Shown: piece by piece, positions 33,686 to 41,950 of the stretch
How the letters are laid out: every line of letters begins with the position of its first letter
Numbering within the stretch: the stretch's first letter is position 1
Assembly: GCA_018663505.1 (NCBI GenBank)
Contig: JABJQG010000006.1
Location: 1-46,933 of the forward strand
DNA from: Pseudobdellovibrionaceae bacterium
GTDB taxonomy: Bacteria > Bdellovibrionota > Bdellovibrionia > Bdellovibrionales > UBA1609
Direction: 5' to 3'
DNA length: 46,933 nt
Made by a program: the position numbers and the translations under genes
The notes under the pieces: model-generated
Seen by the model: the letters and a program-made list of their open reading frames with translations, nothing else
Told to the model about the DNA's origin: nothing
Database searches by the model: none

Positions 33686-33997
33686 ATGTTACAGCGTTTC
33701 TTTTATAGTATTTTTATGTTTTTAGGGCAGATATTGCAGAGGCCGAAATTTGTATTTGTGATTTGTTTCATAATGGTGTTTATGAGTCTGGTGGTTGATG
33801 GCAGTTTGTTCCAATTATGGCGACTGAATAAGGACCAACAGGTTTTAGAGCACAAAATTGAAAAAATGACTTTTAAAACAGCTGATGTGGAAAAAGAAAT
33901 TTTGAAAGCATCAGACCCTGAATACTTAGCTCGGCTGGCTGTTCAGAAATTTGATTTAGTTAAAAATGGAGACCTCATCTTTATTTTTGCTGAATAA
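33686..33997 (+). CDS. ftsB: FtsB/DivIC-like septum-formation protein
   Basis: From ATG 33686 the protein has 103 residues (a GTG six codons earlier is possible). A hydrophobic segment (FVFVICFIMVFMSLVVDGS) is followed by a leucine-type coiled coil (LNKDQQVLEHKIEKMTFKTADVE) and a short tail with DPEYLARLAVQKFDLVKNGD, which matches the region after the coiled coil in the septum-formation family. It spans the inner membrane once and probably forms part of the FtsQBL complex. It lies with a HTH gene and polA; the start codon is the weak point. Confidence 0.75.
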   Translation: MLQRFFYSIFMFLGQILQRPKFVFVICFIMVFMSLVVDGSLFQLWRLNKDQQVLEHKIEKMTFKTADVEKEILKASDPEYLARLAVQKFDLVKNGDLIFIFAE

Positions 33998-34013
33998 ATA
34001 AAAGGAGACTGTT

Positions 34014-34283
34014 ATGTGGACTGGATCTAAAATTAAAACACTTCGATTAAAGCTTGGTTGGAGTATAATGGATTTATCACGAAGGTTGTCCTGTAAAAAT
34101 GACCTTGTCTATGCTTGGGAGGCGGATGAATCTGCACCTGACATAGAGGTACAACATCAATTGAGCTATCTGGAATTACAGCTTCTTGATCAGAGCCAAA
34201 AAGTGGCAAAAGGTGTTGTTGCCGAAACATTAATTAAAGATCATGGGCTTGCTCAGGTAGATCTTGATGACTTAAAAGAATAG
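34014..34283 (+). CDS. Small helix-turn-helix (XRE-like) protein
   Basis: The 89-residue protein begins MWTGSKIKTLRLKLGWSIMD, followed by SRRLSCKNDLVYAWE, a plausible XRE-type helix-turn-helix at residues of about 8-60. A Gln/Leu-rich helix follows. AAAGGAG lies before the ATG. It sits between ftsB-like (17-base gap) and polA (37-base gap). XRE proteins bind operator DNA; this one has no obvious partner, and its place before polA suggests a regulator or a conserved structural role. Function unknown. Confidence 0.72.
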   Translation: MWTGSKIKTLRLKLGWSIMDLSRRLSCKNDLVYAWEADESAPDIEVQHQLSYLELQLLDQSQKVAKGVVAETLIKDHGLAQVDLDDLKE

Positions 34284-34319
34284 ATTGCCATTTTGTAAGT
34301 CTCCTGGCAATTTCTATGC

Positions 34320-36866
34320 ATGAAAACATTTTATCTTGTAGATGCCAGTTCTCTTTTTTTTAGAGCATATTATGCTATCCCGCCAATGAATAATGACGAA
34401 GGCTTACCCACAAATGCCTTGTATGGTTTTTTATCCATGATCATTAAAATTCTAAAGGAAAGTAAGCCGGACTATTTAGCTTTTTGTATGGACCGCAGGG
34501 AGCCATCTTTTAGAAAAGAAATATATCCAGAATACAAAGCGAATCGTTCTGAAATGCCAGAAGATTTAGCTTTGCAGATGCCGTATATCGATCAGTTAAT
34601 AGACTTAATGGGTATTCATAAAGTTAGTCGTGCAGGTTATGAAGCTGATGATATTATTGGAACGTTGAGCGCTCTGGGAACCAAAGAAAAATTAGAAACA
34701 ATTATTGTTAGTGGTGATAAAGATTTTGCACAATTGATTAATGAACATGTTGTTATGTATGATTCTATGAAAGACATTACTTATGATGTGCCAGGTGTAA
34801 AAGCAAAATGGGGAGTGGGCCCCGAACAATTTATAGATTACCTAGCCATAGTTGGAGACTCCAGTGATAACATTCCTGGAATAAAAGGTATTGGCCCGAA
34901 AGGGGCAATTAAGCTGCTTGATGAGTTTGGAGACTTAGAAAGTATTCTCGCTTCGGTGGATTTAGTAAAAGCACCAGCTCTGAAAAAGAAAATCTTAGAA
35001 AATGTGGAGATGGCAAAGTTATCAAAAACATTAGTGACTATTACAACTGACATAGATTTAACAAGTGAGATGAATAATTATATACCAGCAGTTATTGATA
35101 GAGAAAAATTAGTAGAATTACTAGAGACACTAAAATTTAAGAACTTTGAAAAGAAAATTTTTTCTGAGGCTCCCATATCCAAAGCTAAAGGTTCAAGTGA
35201 GAAATCTAAAAGCAAAACTGTGTCAAAAAAGAAAAGTGAAGTTAAAGACATAGTCGTTTGGAGTTTAGATGAGCTTGCAGAAAACATAGCTCCATATACA
35301 AAGTTATATAGTTTCGTAATGGGAGATGAAGTTATTTTCCAAAAAGAAAAAGCTTTGTTTAAAGTGAATGAAGAACTATCTAAAATTGGATCAACTTTAG
35401 ATAGTAAAAAAATTGTATGGTCAGGCTTTGGCGTGAAATCCATTTGGCGTAAATTAGGTTTAAAAAATGATCAGGATATCAACTGGGATTCTAAAGTGGC
35501 TGCTTATGTAGTGAACCCAACTAATATTAAAGACTTCGATTCATTATTTGAAAAAAAATATTCAGATACAATGGATAAAGAGGCTTCAGAACTAGATTAT
35601 TACAATGCTCATATGCAACTCAAAGAAGAACTCGAAACGGAGCTGAGTGAAATTGATGAAGCCAATGTTTACAAAGACATTGAGATTCCTTTAGTTAAAG
35701 CCTTATTTGAAATGGAGAAAAATGGAGTATCCATAAACTCCGAGATACTAAATACTGAGAGTGAAGCTTTAGAGAGAGATTTAAAAGAAATCGAAGTTCG
35801 TATTTATGAACATGCAGGTGAGGAATTTAATATTTTAAGCCCCAAACAGTTGGGTGAAATATTATTTACTAAATTAAATCTAACAGTTATTAAAAAAACA
35901 AAGACTGGGTTTTCTACAAATAGTGATGTGCTGGAAAAGCTAAAGTCAGAGCATGAAATCTGTGCAGAGGTTCTTTACTACAGAGAACTCTCTAAATTGA
36001 AGTTCACATATGTGGACTCTTTACCAAAACTAGTGAATACAGAAACGAATAAAATTCATTCAGAGTTTAAACAAACGGTGACAACAACAGGTCGTTTATC
36101 AAGTGTGAACCCAAACCTGCAAAACATCCCAATTAGAACTGCACGGGGACGGAAGGTGCGAGCTGCATTTGTAGCCTCAGAAGGTTGCCAGCTTTTATCC
36201 ATAGACTATAGTCAAATTGAGTTGAGAATATTAGCTCATGTATCAAATGACGAAAATATGATAACTGCATTTAGGAATAATTTTGATATTCATCAGTCCA
36301 CAGCCTCAGAGGTTTTTGGTGTGGAATTAGAGGAAGTGACCTCAGAACAGCGCAGGCAAGCAAAGGCTGTTAACTTCGGAATTGCCTATGGCCAGGGAAC
36401 TTATGGGCTTGCAGAAAGTTTAAATATTCCCAGAAAAGAGGCCAAAGAAATTATAGAAAGATACTTTGAGCAGTTTCCAGGAATTAAATCTTATATGGAT
36501 GAAGCTATTAAAACAGCATATGATCAAGGCTACGTGGAAACTCTATGGGGTAGAAAACGCTTTATCACCCAATTAAAATCCAGTAATAAGATGATTCAAA
36601 AATTTGGAGAACGAGCAGCAATTAATGCACCCATTCAGGGCTCGGCCAGTGATATTATTAAAAAAGCCATGAATGAGATTTATGATTCAGTGGATGCAAA
36701 AATGATCATACAGGTACACGATGAACTCCTTTTTGATATACCCAGAGAAGAAGTGAGCCAACTAGCCTTAGAGATAAAAGACATCATGGAAAATATAGTA
36801 GATCTAAAGGTACCCTTAGTGGTGAACATGGCCTGGGGAGATAACTGGGAAGATGCTCACGCTTAG
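34320..36866 (+). CDS. polA: DNA polymerase I
   Basis: This 848-residue repair/replication polymerase has three parts. The 5' nuclease comes first (YLVDASSLFFRAYYAIP, GYEADDIIGTL, VVSGDKDFAQLI-like IIVSGDKDFAQLI, GDSSDNIPGIKGIGPKGA). Residues of about 300-460 form the exonuclease-fold region, in which the usual DxE metal motif is not visible (LYSFVMGDEVIF stands in its place). The polymerase has motif A SIDYSQIELRILAH near 625, motif B RRQAKAVNFGIAYGQ near 680 and motif C IQVHDELLFD near 798. Proofreading is therefore probably absent, as in Taq polymerase. No strong ribosome-binding site was seen before the ATG. Confidence 0.97.
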   Translation: MKTFYLVDASSLFFRAYYAIPPMNNDEGLPTNALYGFLSMIIKILKESKPDYLAFCMDRREPSFRKEIYPEYKANRSEMPEDLALQMPYIDQLIDLMGIHKVSRAGYEADDIIGTLSALGTKEKLETIIVSGDKDFAQLINEHVVMYDSMKDITYDVPGVKAKWGVGPEQFIDYLAIVGDSSDNIPGIKGIGPKGAIKLLDEFGDLESILASVDLVKAPALKKKILENVEMAKLSKTLVTITTDIDLTSEMNNYIPAVIDREKLVELLETLKFKNFEKKIFSEAPISKAKGSSEKSKSKTVSKKKSEVKDIVVWSLDELAENIAPYTKLYSFVMGDEVIFQKEKALFKVNEELSKIGSTLDSKKIVWSGFGVKSIWRKLGLKNDQDINWDSKVAAYVVNPTNIKDFDSLFEKKYSDTMDKEASELDYYNAHMQLKEELETELSEIDEANVYKDIEIPLVKALFEMEKNGVSINSEILNTESEALERDLKEIEVRIYEHAGEEFNILSPKQLGEILFTKLNLTVIKKTKTGFSTNSDVLEKLKSEHEICAEVLYYRELSKLKFTYVDSLPKLVNTETNKIHSEFKQTVTTTGRLSSVNPNLQNIPIRTARGRKVRAAFVASEGCQLLSIDYSQIELRILAHVSNDENMITAFRNNFDIHQSTASEVFGVELEEVTSEQRRQAKAVNFGIAYGQGTYGLAESLNIPRKEAKEIIERYFEQFPGIKSYMDEAIKTAYDQGYVETLWGRKRFITQLKSSNKMIQKFGERAAINAPIQGSASDIIKKAMNEIYDSVDAKMIIQVHDELLFDIPREEVSQLALEIKDIMENIVDLKVPLVVNMAWGDNWEDAHA

Positions 36867-37209
36867 GTAAGTTTAGAGTCCAGGTGGTGTTTGTAGGTGA
36901 GTGCGCTTTGAGGATCAGAGTATACGAATGCGGCTGCTTTAGATTTCACTGTGTTCATAATTTTTTTCAGCCTTATTTTCTCTCCAAATGCTACGCATTT
37001 AGCCAAGATTAATAAAATATAACGCTTTAATTTTTTTAGGTTGTTTAAATCGCGAAGCGCTCTGAAAGAGCGAGGGCACGAGCCCTCGTTTTAAATGATT
37101 AGAGCCATGAAGGCTCACTGTTCGTTTGAAATGCATAACTTCAAACAATCTATTCTTCTCATAAATAAACTAAGAGTAGTGAAAAAATTGTGGTGAAGTA
37201 TTTTTAATA
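36867..37209. other. Intergenic region between convergent polA and SNF2 genes, with a hairpin cluster
   Basis: Four small stem-loops occur in the second half: CGCTCT/AGAGCG (37058-37072), CGAGGGC/GCCCTCG followed by TTTT (37071-37088), GAGCC/GGCTC (37102-37116) and GTTTGAA/TTCAAAC (37124-37147). The second can serve as a terminator for polA. The rest of the 343 bases shows no gene or repeat. Confidence 0.55.
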
Positions 37210-40200
37210 TTATGTCTCAATAAGAAAATCAAAATCTTCTTTGGTGAGTTGAGTAGAAAGATTTACATTAGCATTGCTCATGTCATCATCCTTACTAGAG
37301 CTACCCTCATTTGTGAGGAACAAAGAGTCGAATCTCTTCTTTTTTATTTGTTTTAGAGATTGAATTTTTTCTTCCACAGAGTCTGCCATAATATATCTAT
37401 ATACATTCACAGTTTTCTTTTGGCCAATACGGTGAGTTCGATCTGTGGCTTGATTTTCAATAGCAGGGTTCCACCATGGTTCTATATGGAAAACGTAATT
37501 GGCTTTTGTTAAGTTTAGACCAACACCACCAGTTTTAAGAGTCATTAGAAATACGGCGCCACCTTCTGCTTCGGTGAATCCACGTAATGCTTTTTCTCTT
37601 TGATTTTGGCTGAGCTGGCCCTTGAGAATAAATGTATTTATATTTTTTTTCTTTAATAGGTCTTCAATACGTCCAAGGGTGCCTAGAAATTGTGTGTATA
37701 TAAGTACACTCTCTCCGCTTTCCACAATGCCTTCAATGGAATCTATAAGAACATTAATTTTGGGTGGAATCTTTACGTAACTTACATCCGGGATACTATT
37801 TGGATCAGAACAAACCTGTCTTAACCTTAATAGGGCAGTAAGCATAAGCATCTGAGCTTGTTTTTTGTGTGTATCAGTCCACTGTTGATTTACTTCTTTG
37901 TTCCAAGATTGGGCGATTTCTTTATAGATTTCTCTTTGACCTTCTTCGAATGGGATCTTAACTTCAGATTCGATTTTATCTGGCAGCTCATCTAAAATTT
38001 CAGACTTTGTTCGTCGAAGAACAACGGGTTTAATCTTGCGTTTTAAGAAATCCATTTTTTCATCATCAACAACAGATTTGTTAACATAATCTTTTTTAAA
38101 TTCCTTGAGGCTTCCCAAGCTTCCTGGAAGGGCTAAATCTAAAACAGAGAATAATTCATGAAAATGGTTTTCAAAAGGTGTTCCAGTAAGGCAAAGTTTA
38201 AAGTTGGCATTTATTTTACGAGCAGAGAGTGTTCGTTTTGCCATAATATTCTTTAAATATTGAGCTTCATCAAAAAGCATTACATTCCATTTATTATGGT
38301 TAAAGAAATCAACTTGCTCGTGAAGTAGGCCGTAAGAGGTCACAATGATTCCATGTTTGTTGCTATCAAGAAACTCTTGTATTTCGCTTTTGCAAGATGA
38401 CTGGAATCTTTTCATGGTAATATGCGGGGTGAATTTTTCGCACTCACTCATCCAGTTAAATGTTAATGATGTGGGAACAACAATAAGACAATGCCCCATT
38501 TCATCCTTTTTAATTAATGAATCAAAAAATGCAAGAGCTTGTACCGTTTTCCCAAGCCCCATGTCATCGGCTAAAACACCACCAAGTTTAAGTTGGTATA
38601 AAAAATTAACCCAGTTTAGTCCTAATTGTTGATAGTGCTTAAGGTCTCCAGTGAATTTATCAGAAGGAGTGACGGAGATAATGCCCTTATCTAGGTCGTC
38701 ATATATTTTACACATATTGTTCCACTGAGGTCCGCCATCTACTTTAAAGCCAAGTTTACGCAAATAGAATAGTTCTAGGGTTTGGTTGCGTCCAACTTTA
38801 ATGGATGTTTTTTCATTTCCATCTTGGTTCACATCATTTTTGGCTTTATTCCAAAACCAATTGAGAGCCTGAAGCTCCTTAGTTTTAGTTTGTGAACGAA
38901 TGTAGTAAATACTACCATCCACTTCTACTAAGCCTGATTGGCTTAGTTTTTTTGTATCGCTAATTTCGACTTTTTTATCGTTTAAATAGAAACTAGGTTT
39001 TAATTCAAACCAATTTGTTGGCTCTGATTTTGACCCAACTGAAGAAACACTGGATTTGTTTTCTTCAAAATCAACAAAAAATTCTCCTTTTAGAGACAGC
39101 TCTTCAATATTTCTTAAGGGCATGCCATTGAGAAAATATTTAATCTTTTTAACAGGAGAGTCCATAAGCCATGGGGCCAGTTGTTTTCTCAAGGCCATGT
39201 TATTGTCGACGAAATTTAAATGCTCTTGCTCTTTATTGAAGCGTTCCTCATTGTCCATTCGTCTAATTTTAAAGTTTTCTTGAGAAGACAGGTTCTTATA
39301 TACAGTTTTACTTGGACGTACAAAACAGTCACCATCAGTGAGTTTAATGATAGCCTCGAGGTATATTAAAAGGCACGAGAATAAAATCTCTCCAGATTTT
39401 TCAAATTCAAAGATCTGGTCTTCATCAAAAATGATAACGTTATTAAAGAATGTGTCAGTAATGTGATCAAAGTAAGAATTTAATAATTGTGTTAAGTATT
39501 TTTCATAGCGTTGCTTTGCTTCACCTTCAACTGTGGCGGATTCTCGGGCTGATCGAGATATAATGTTAATCATTTGGTGACAAACTTTTCGTAGTAGTTG
39601 TGCTTTTTGCTCGCCAGTAAGAGGTGTATTTTTGTTTTGAAACAAAAACATAACAACTTCGTAATGAAAATATAAATTTAGACCTTTGTGGTTAAGCACT
39701 TTTTGAATAAACTTATCTTTGTACATTCGGGTTTTATGAAAAGAGGGTCTAACGTAATCTTTTAGTGATTCAGCAATAGTATCAAAAATTGTTTGAAAAG
39801 GGGTGGTGAAGCCGGAGAAACTAAATGTATCCTTATCCTTTATACCAGTGATATTTAAACGAAAGTCAGCATTGTCATTAAAGTGAATTTCCGCAAATGT
39901 ATGTTCAAAGTCAATATGATAGCGTGGCAGCTTTTGATGTAGTCTCTCAAAGGGCAAGTTTAGCTGTGGGAGCTCGTGGTAAACGCTTTCAATTTCTTCA
40001 GCAGATTTAAGGTAGATAATGTCCCATTTAGGATCTAAACTGGAATATTTAATCTTTTTTTGAAAGTTGTATTCGGGAACATCCGTTTGTTCTTGTTCAC
40101 TTTCTGTGGCGGGGTTGACTGTTGAGTAGCCTAGAAATTGGATGAGCTCAGGATAAAATTCATGAAAGCTGAGAACGCCTGTATTAAAATTAAATAAGAA

Positions 40201-40872
40201 GTTCTTTTGTATTAGGCACGGCTGTTCTGGCCATTGAAGCTGTACTTGAAAAACTTGTGAAACTTCATCTTTTTCAACGTTCAATGCAAATTTATTTTTA
40301 CCTTCTCTGCCACTATGTAAGAAATCTAGGTTACTTACCTGAAAGCTGTAGCGCTCCTCTTGGTTTGTGAGGCTTGTGCTAAAGTATGTAAAAATATCAT
40401 AGGGCTTATTTTCGCCACGCAAACGAATTATGAAAAAAGCCTTTTTAAGCACATTCATTACTGAGGCATAAAACTCCATGTAGCGCTCATCTCGACTTTT
40501 TTCAAAAGCATATTTTTTAAGATCAGTATAGGCAGTTTTGAGAGGGAGCAAATCCCGAGGAATGAACTGACCATAAGGGTGGAATAATATATTAAAAATA
40601 TCCACCTGTATGCCATCGTCAAATTCATAAATCAAATTGAGTGAGCTTTCTTGTTGGTACTGAGGGCCAACGCTGATAAGCCTAGGGATATTGCTTGAAA
40701 TCATCCCTGAGTGCACTAAGTGGTTGGTGGTTGAGCTCTCTAGGCGGTCAATTTTAAGGCCTACATTCTCGACGGAACTTGCAGCTGTTGAATTTTTAAT
40801 CCAAGTTAAGTCATCTTGACTTGTTTTTGGTATAAAAATTAGCTTCTTAAGTGACTTAAATTCTTGACTCAT
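37210..40872 (-). CDS. SNF2/RapA-family DNA translocase (helicase)
   Basis: The protein has 1220 residues. The C-terminal half is a SNF2 ATPase: GGVLADDMGLGKTVQALAFF (Walker A, about 760-780), LIVVPTSLTFNWMSE, LFDEAQYLKN near 867 (DEAQ box), CLTGTPFENHFHELFSVLDL, then helicase-C with MTLKTGGVGLNLTKANYVFH and HIEPWWNPAIENQATDRTHR (about 1120-1150). Such proteins move along DNA and remodel protein-DNA complexes. The N-terminal ~740 residues match no domain I recognise, apart from being rich in charged residues. It starts at ATG 40872 with weak upstream signals. A BamE-like lipoprotein gene lies upstream on the same strand. Confidence 0.93.
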   Translation of the reverse strand: MSQEFKSLKKLIFIPKTSQDDLTWIKNSTAASSVENVGLKIDRLESSTTNHLVHSGMISSNIPRLISVGPQYQQESSLNLIYEFDDGIQVDIFNILFHPYGQFIPRDLLPLKTAYTDLKKYAFEKSRDERYMEFYASVMNVLKKAFFIIRLRGENKPYDIFTYFSTSLTNQEERYSFQVSNLDFLHSGREGKNKFALNVEKDEVSQVFQVQLQWPEQPCLIQKNFLFNFNTGVLSFHEFYPELIQFLGYSTVNPATESEQEQTDVPEYNFQKKIKYSSLDPKWDIIYLKSAEEIESVYHELPQLNLPFERLHQKLPRYHIDFEHTFAEIHFNDNADFRLNITGIKDKDTFSFSGFTTPFQTIFDTIAESLKDYVRPSFHKTRMYKDKFIQKVLNHKGLNLYFHYEVVMFLFQNKNTPLTGEQKAQLLRKVCHQMINIISRSARESATVEGEAKQRYEKYLTQLLNSYFDHITDTFFNNVIIFDEDQIFEFEKSGEILFSCLLIYLEAIIKLTDGDCFVRPSKTVYKNLSSQENFKIRRMDNEERFNKEQEHLNFVDNNMALRKQLAPWLMDSPVKKIKYFLNGMPLRNIEELSLKGEFFVDFEENKSSVSSVGSKSEPTNWFELKPSFYLNDKKVEISDTKKLSQSGLVEVDGSIYYIRSQTKTKELQALNWFWNKAKNDVNQDGNEKTSIKVGRNQTLELFYLRKLGFKVDGGPQWNNMCKIYDDLDKGIISVTPSDKFTGDLKHYQQLGLNWVNFLYQLKLGGVLADDMGLGKTVQALAFFDSLIKKDEMGHCLIVVPTSLTFNWMSECEKFTPHITMKRFQSSCKSEIQEFLDSNKHGIIVTSYGLLHEQVDFFNHNKWNVMLFDEAQYLKNIMAKRTLSARKINANFKLCLTGTPFENHFHELFSVLDLALPGSLGSLKEFKKDYVNKSVVDDEKMDFLKRKIKPVVLRRTKSEILDELPDKIESEVKIPFEEGQREIYKEIAQSWNKEVNQQWTDTHKKQAQMLMLTALLRLRQVCSDPNSIPDVSYVKIPPKINVLIDSIEGIVESGESVLIYTQFLGTLGRIEDLLKKKNINTFILKGQLSQNQREKALRGFTEAEGGAVFLMTLKTGGVGLNLTKANYVFHIEPWWNPAIENQATDRTHRIGQKKTVNVYRYIMADSVEEKIQSLKQIKKKRFDSLFLTNEGSSSKDDDMSNANVNLSTQLTKEDFDFLIET

Positions 40873-41006
40873 ATACCCACGCGATAGCTTTTAGTGAATC
40901 TACCACTCTATCAGAAAAAAAGAATTGTTCAACGGGTAATTTTTACTTTTAAAGCTGAGAAGGTGCTAGCGAATTGTGGAAAAAAATGTTACGGGTTTTT
41001 TTATTT

Positions 41007-41161
41007 CATCAGATCTATTAAAAGATACCTTTTTGTGAGTTTGGATATTTAGCGCAAAAAGCGAGTTCGGATCGCAGCCCAAAGGGCGAGAACCGCATGT
41101 CTGAGCATTTTTGTGTTGAATATCCAAACTCACAAAAAGGTATCTTTTAATAGATCTGATG
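41007..41161 (-). repeat. Constant-core, unique-arm palindromic element (element 4)
   Basis: Arms 41007-41049 and 41119-41161 are 43 bp and perfectly complementary. On the minus strand the core contains the same block as elements 2 and 3 (41059-41107), with CTCAGACATG and a TTTG tip. It starts 10 bases after the stop of the lipoprotein gene at 41171, on the same (minus) strand. Hence all three cores point along the upstream gene. Confidence 0.88.
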
Positions 41162-41170
41162 GAATGAAAA

Positions 41171-41821
41171 CTACTGTGCTTTACTTTCCCAACCCGCAAC
41201 ACGACTGTACTCAAAATAAATAATTCTATTTTCTTTTTTATAGCCCTCAGGTGTGGAAGTGACTTTTAAATAATTCCAGCGTTCGTTGCCATAGATTTCG
41301 TTTCCAGCAACTTCAATATAGTCAGGTTCGCCCCAGCTTTCACGAACAGCTTTTTTATTCATACCAATTGAAATATCATTGGACTCAATAAGTCGACTGA
41401 CTTCATCACTAAACTTAGAGCTATTGGTTTTAATTCCTCGATTATTCACCCATCGCTTACGGGCAACAGTATTTGGCTGTTTTAAAAAACGAATGCGTTC
41501 TATATCATTTTTAAAATAGGGTTTTAATTGATAATACTGTTTTTTTTCTTCAGAAGTTGAAAGTGATTTCTCCAGTTTATTGAGCCTCAATTTATAACTT
41601 AACCTTAATTGCTCTGTCTCAGTAAGAGGTCTAGATAAGGGAATGGCGAGTTCTTGTTTAGCAAGGTTGACATCCTGGCTTCGTTTATTTGAGTAGTATT
41701 GAGTTGCAGAACTTGGCTGTGAGCTATATTCGTTAGAATAACCACTTTCATGACTTCTTTGCATAAGACTGCAGCCCATTAAAATATAAGTTGAGGCAGC
41801 AACAAAAATCCATTTTTGCAT
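41171..41821 (-). CDS. Lipoprotein with BamE/SmpA-like C-terminal region
   Basis: From ATG 41821 (AAGGAG seven bases upstream) the protein has 216 residues. The leader QKWIFVAASTYILMGC gives the lipobox LMGC. A Ser/Tyr/Gln-rich linker follows, then a helical region, then ISIGMNKKAVRESWGEPDYI with NEIYGNERWNYL, which resembles the BamE/SmpA fold (small outer-membrane assembly lipoproteins) in its GMNKxxVxxxWGxPD pattern. BamE role itself is not certain. A longer frame from 41863 has no ribosome-binding site. Element 4 follows immediately; the SNF2 gene is next on the strand. Confidence 0.8.
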   Translation of the reverse strand: MQKWIFVAASTYILMGCSLMQRSHESGYSNEYSSQPSSATQYYSNKRSQDVNLAKQELAIPLSRPLTETEQLRLSYKLRLNKLEKSLSTSEEKKQYYQLKPYFKNDIERIRFLKQPNTVARKRWVNNRGIKTNSSKFSDEVSRLIESNDISIGMNKKAVRESWGEPDYIEVAGNEIYGNERWNYLKVTSTPEGYKKENRIIYFEYSRVAGWESKAQ

Positions 41822-41950
41822 AGGTGTTCTCCTTAGTACCTTGTTATATGAATATATCGACAAAAAAGCCGAGATTCTAAATATATATGAGGTCTTGTAG
41901 GTGCAATTCTAGGCTTTTATCTATAGTCAAAAGTGCATGTGTAATTTAAA

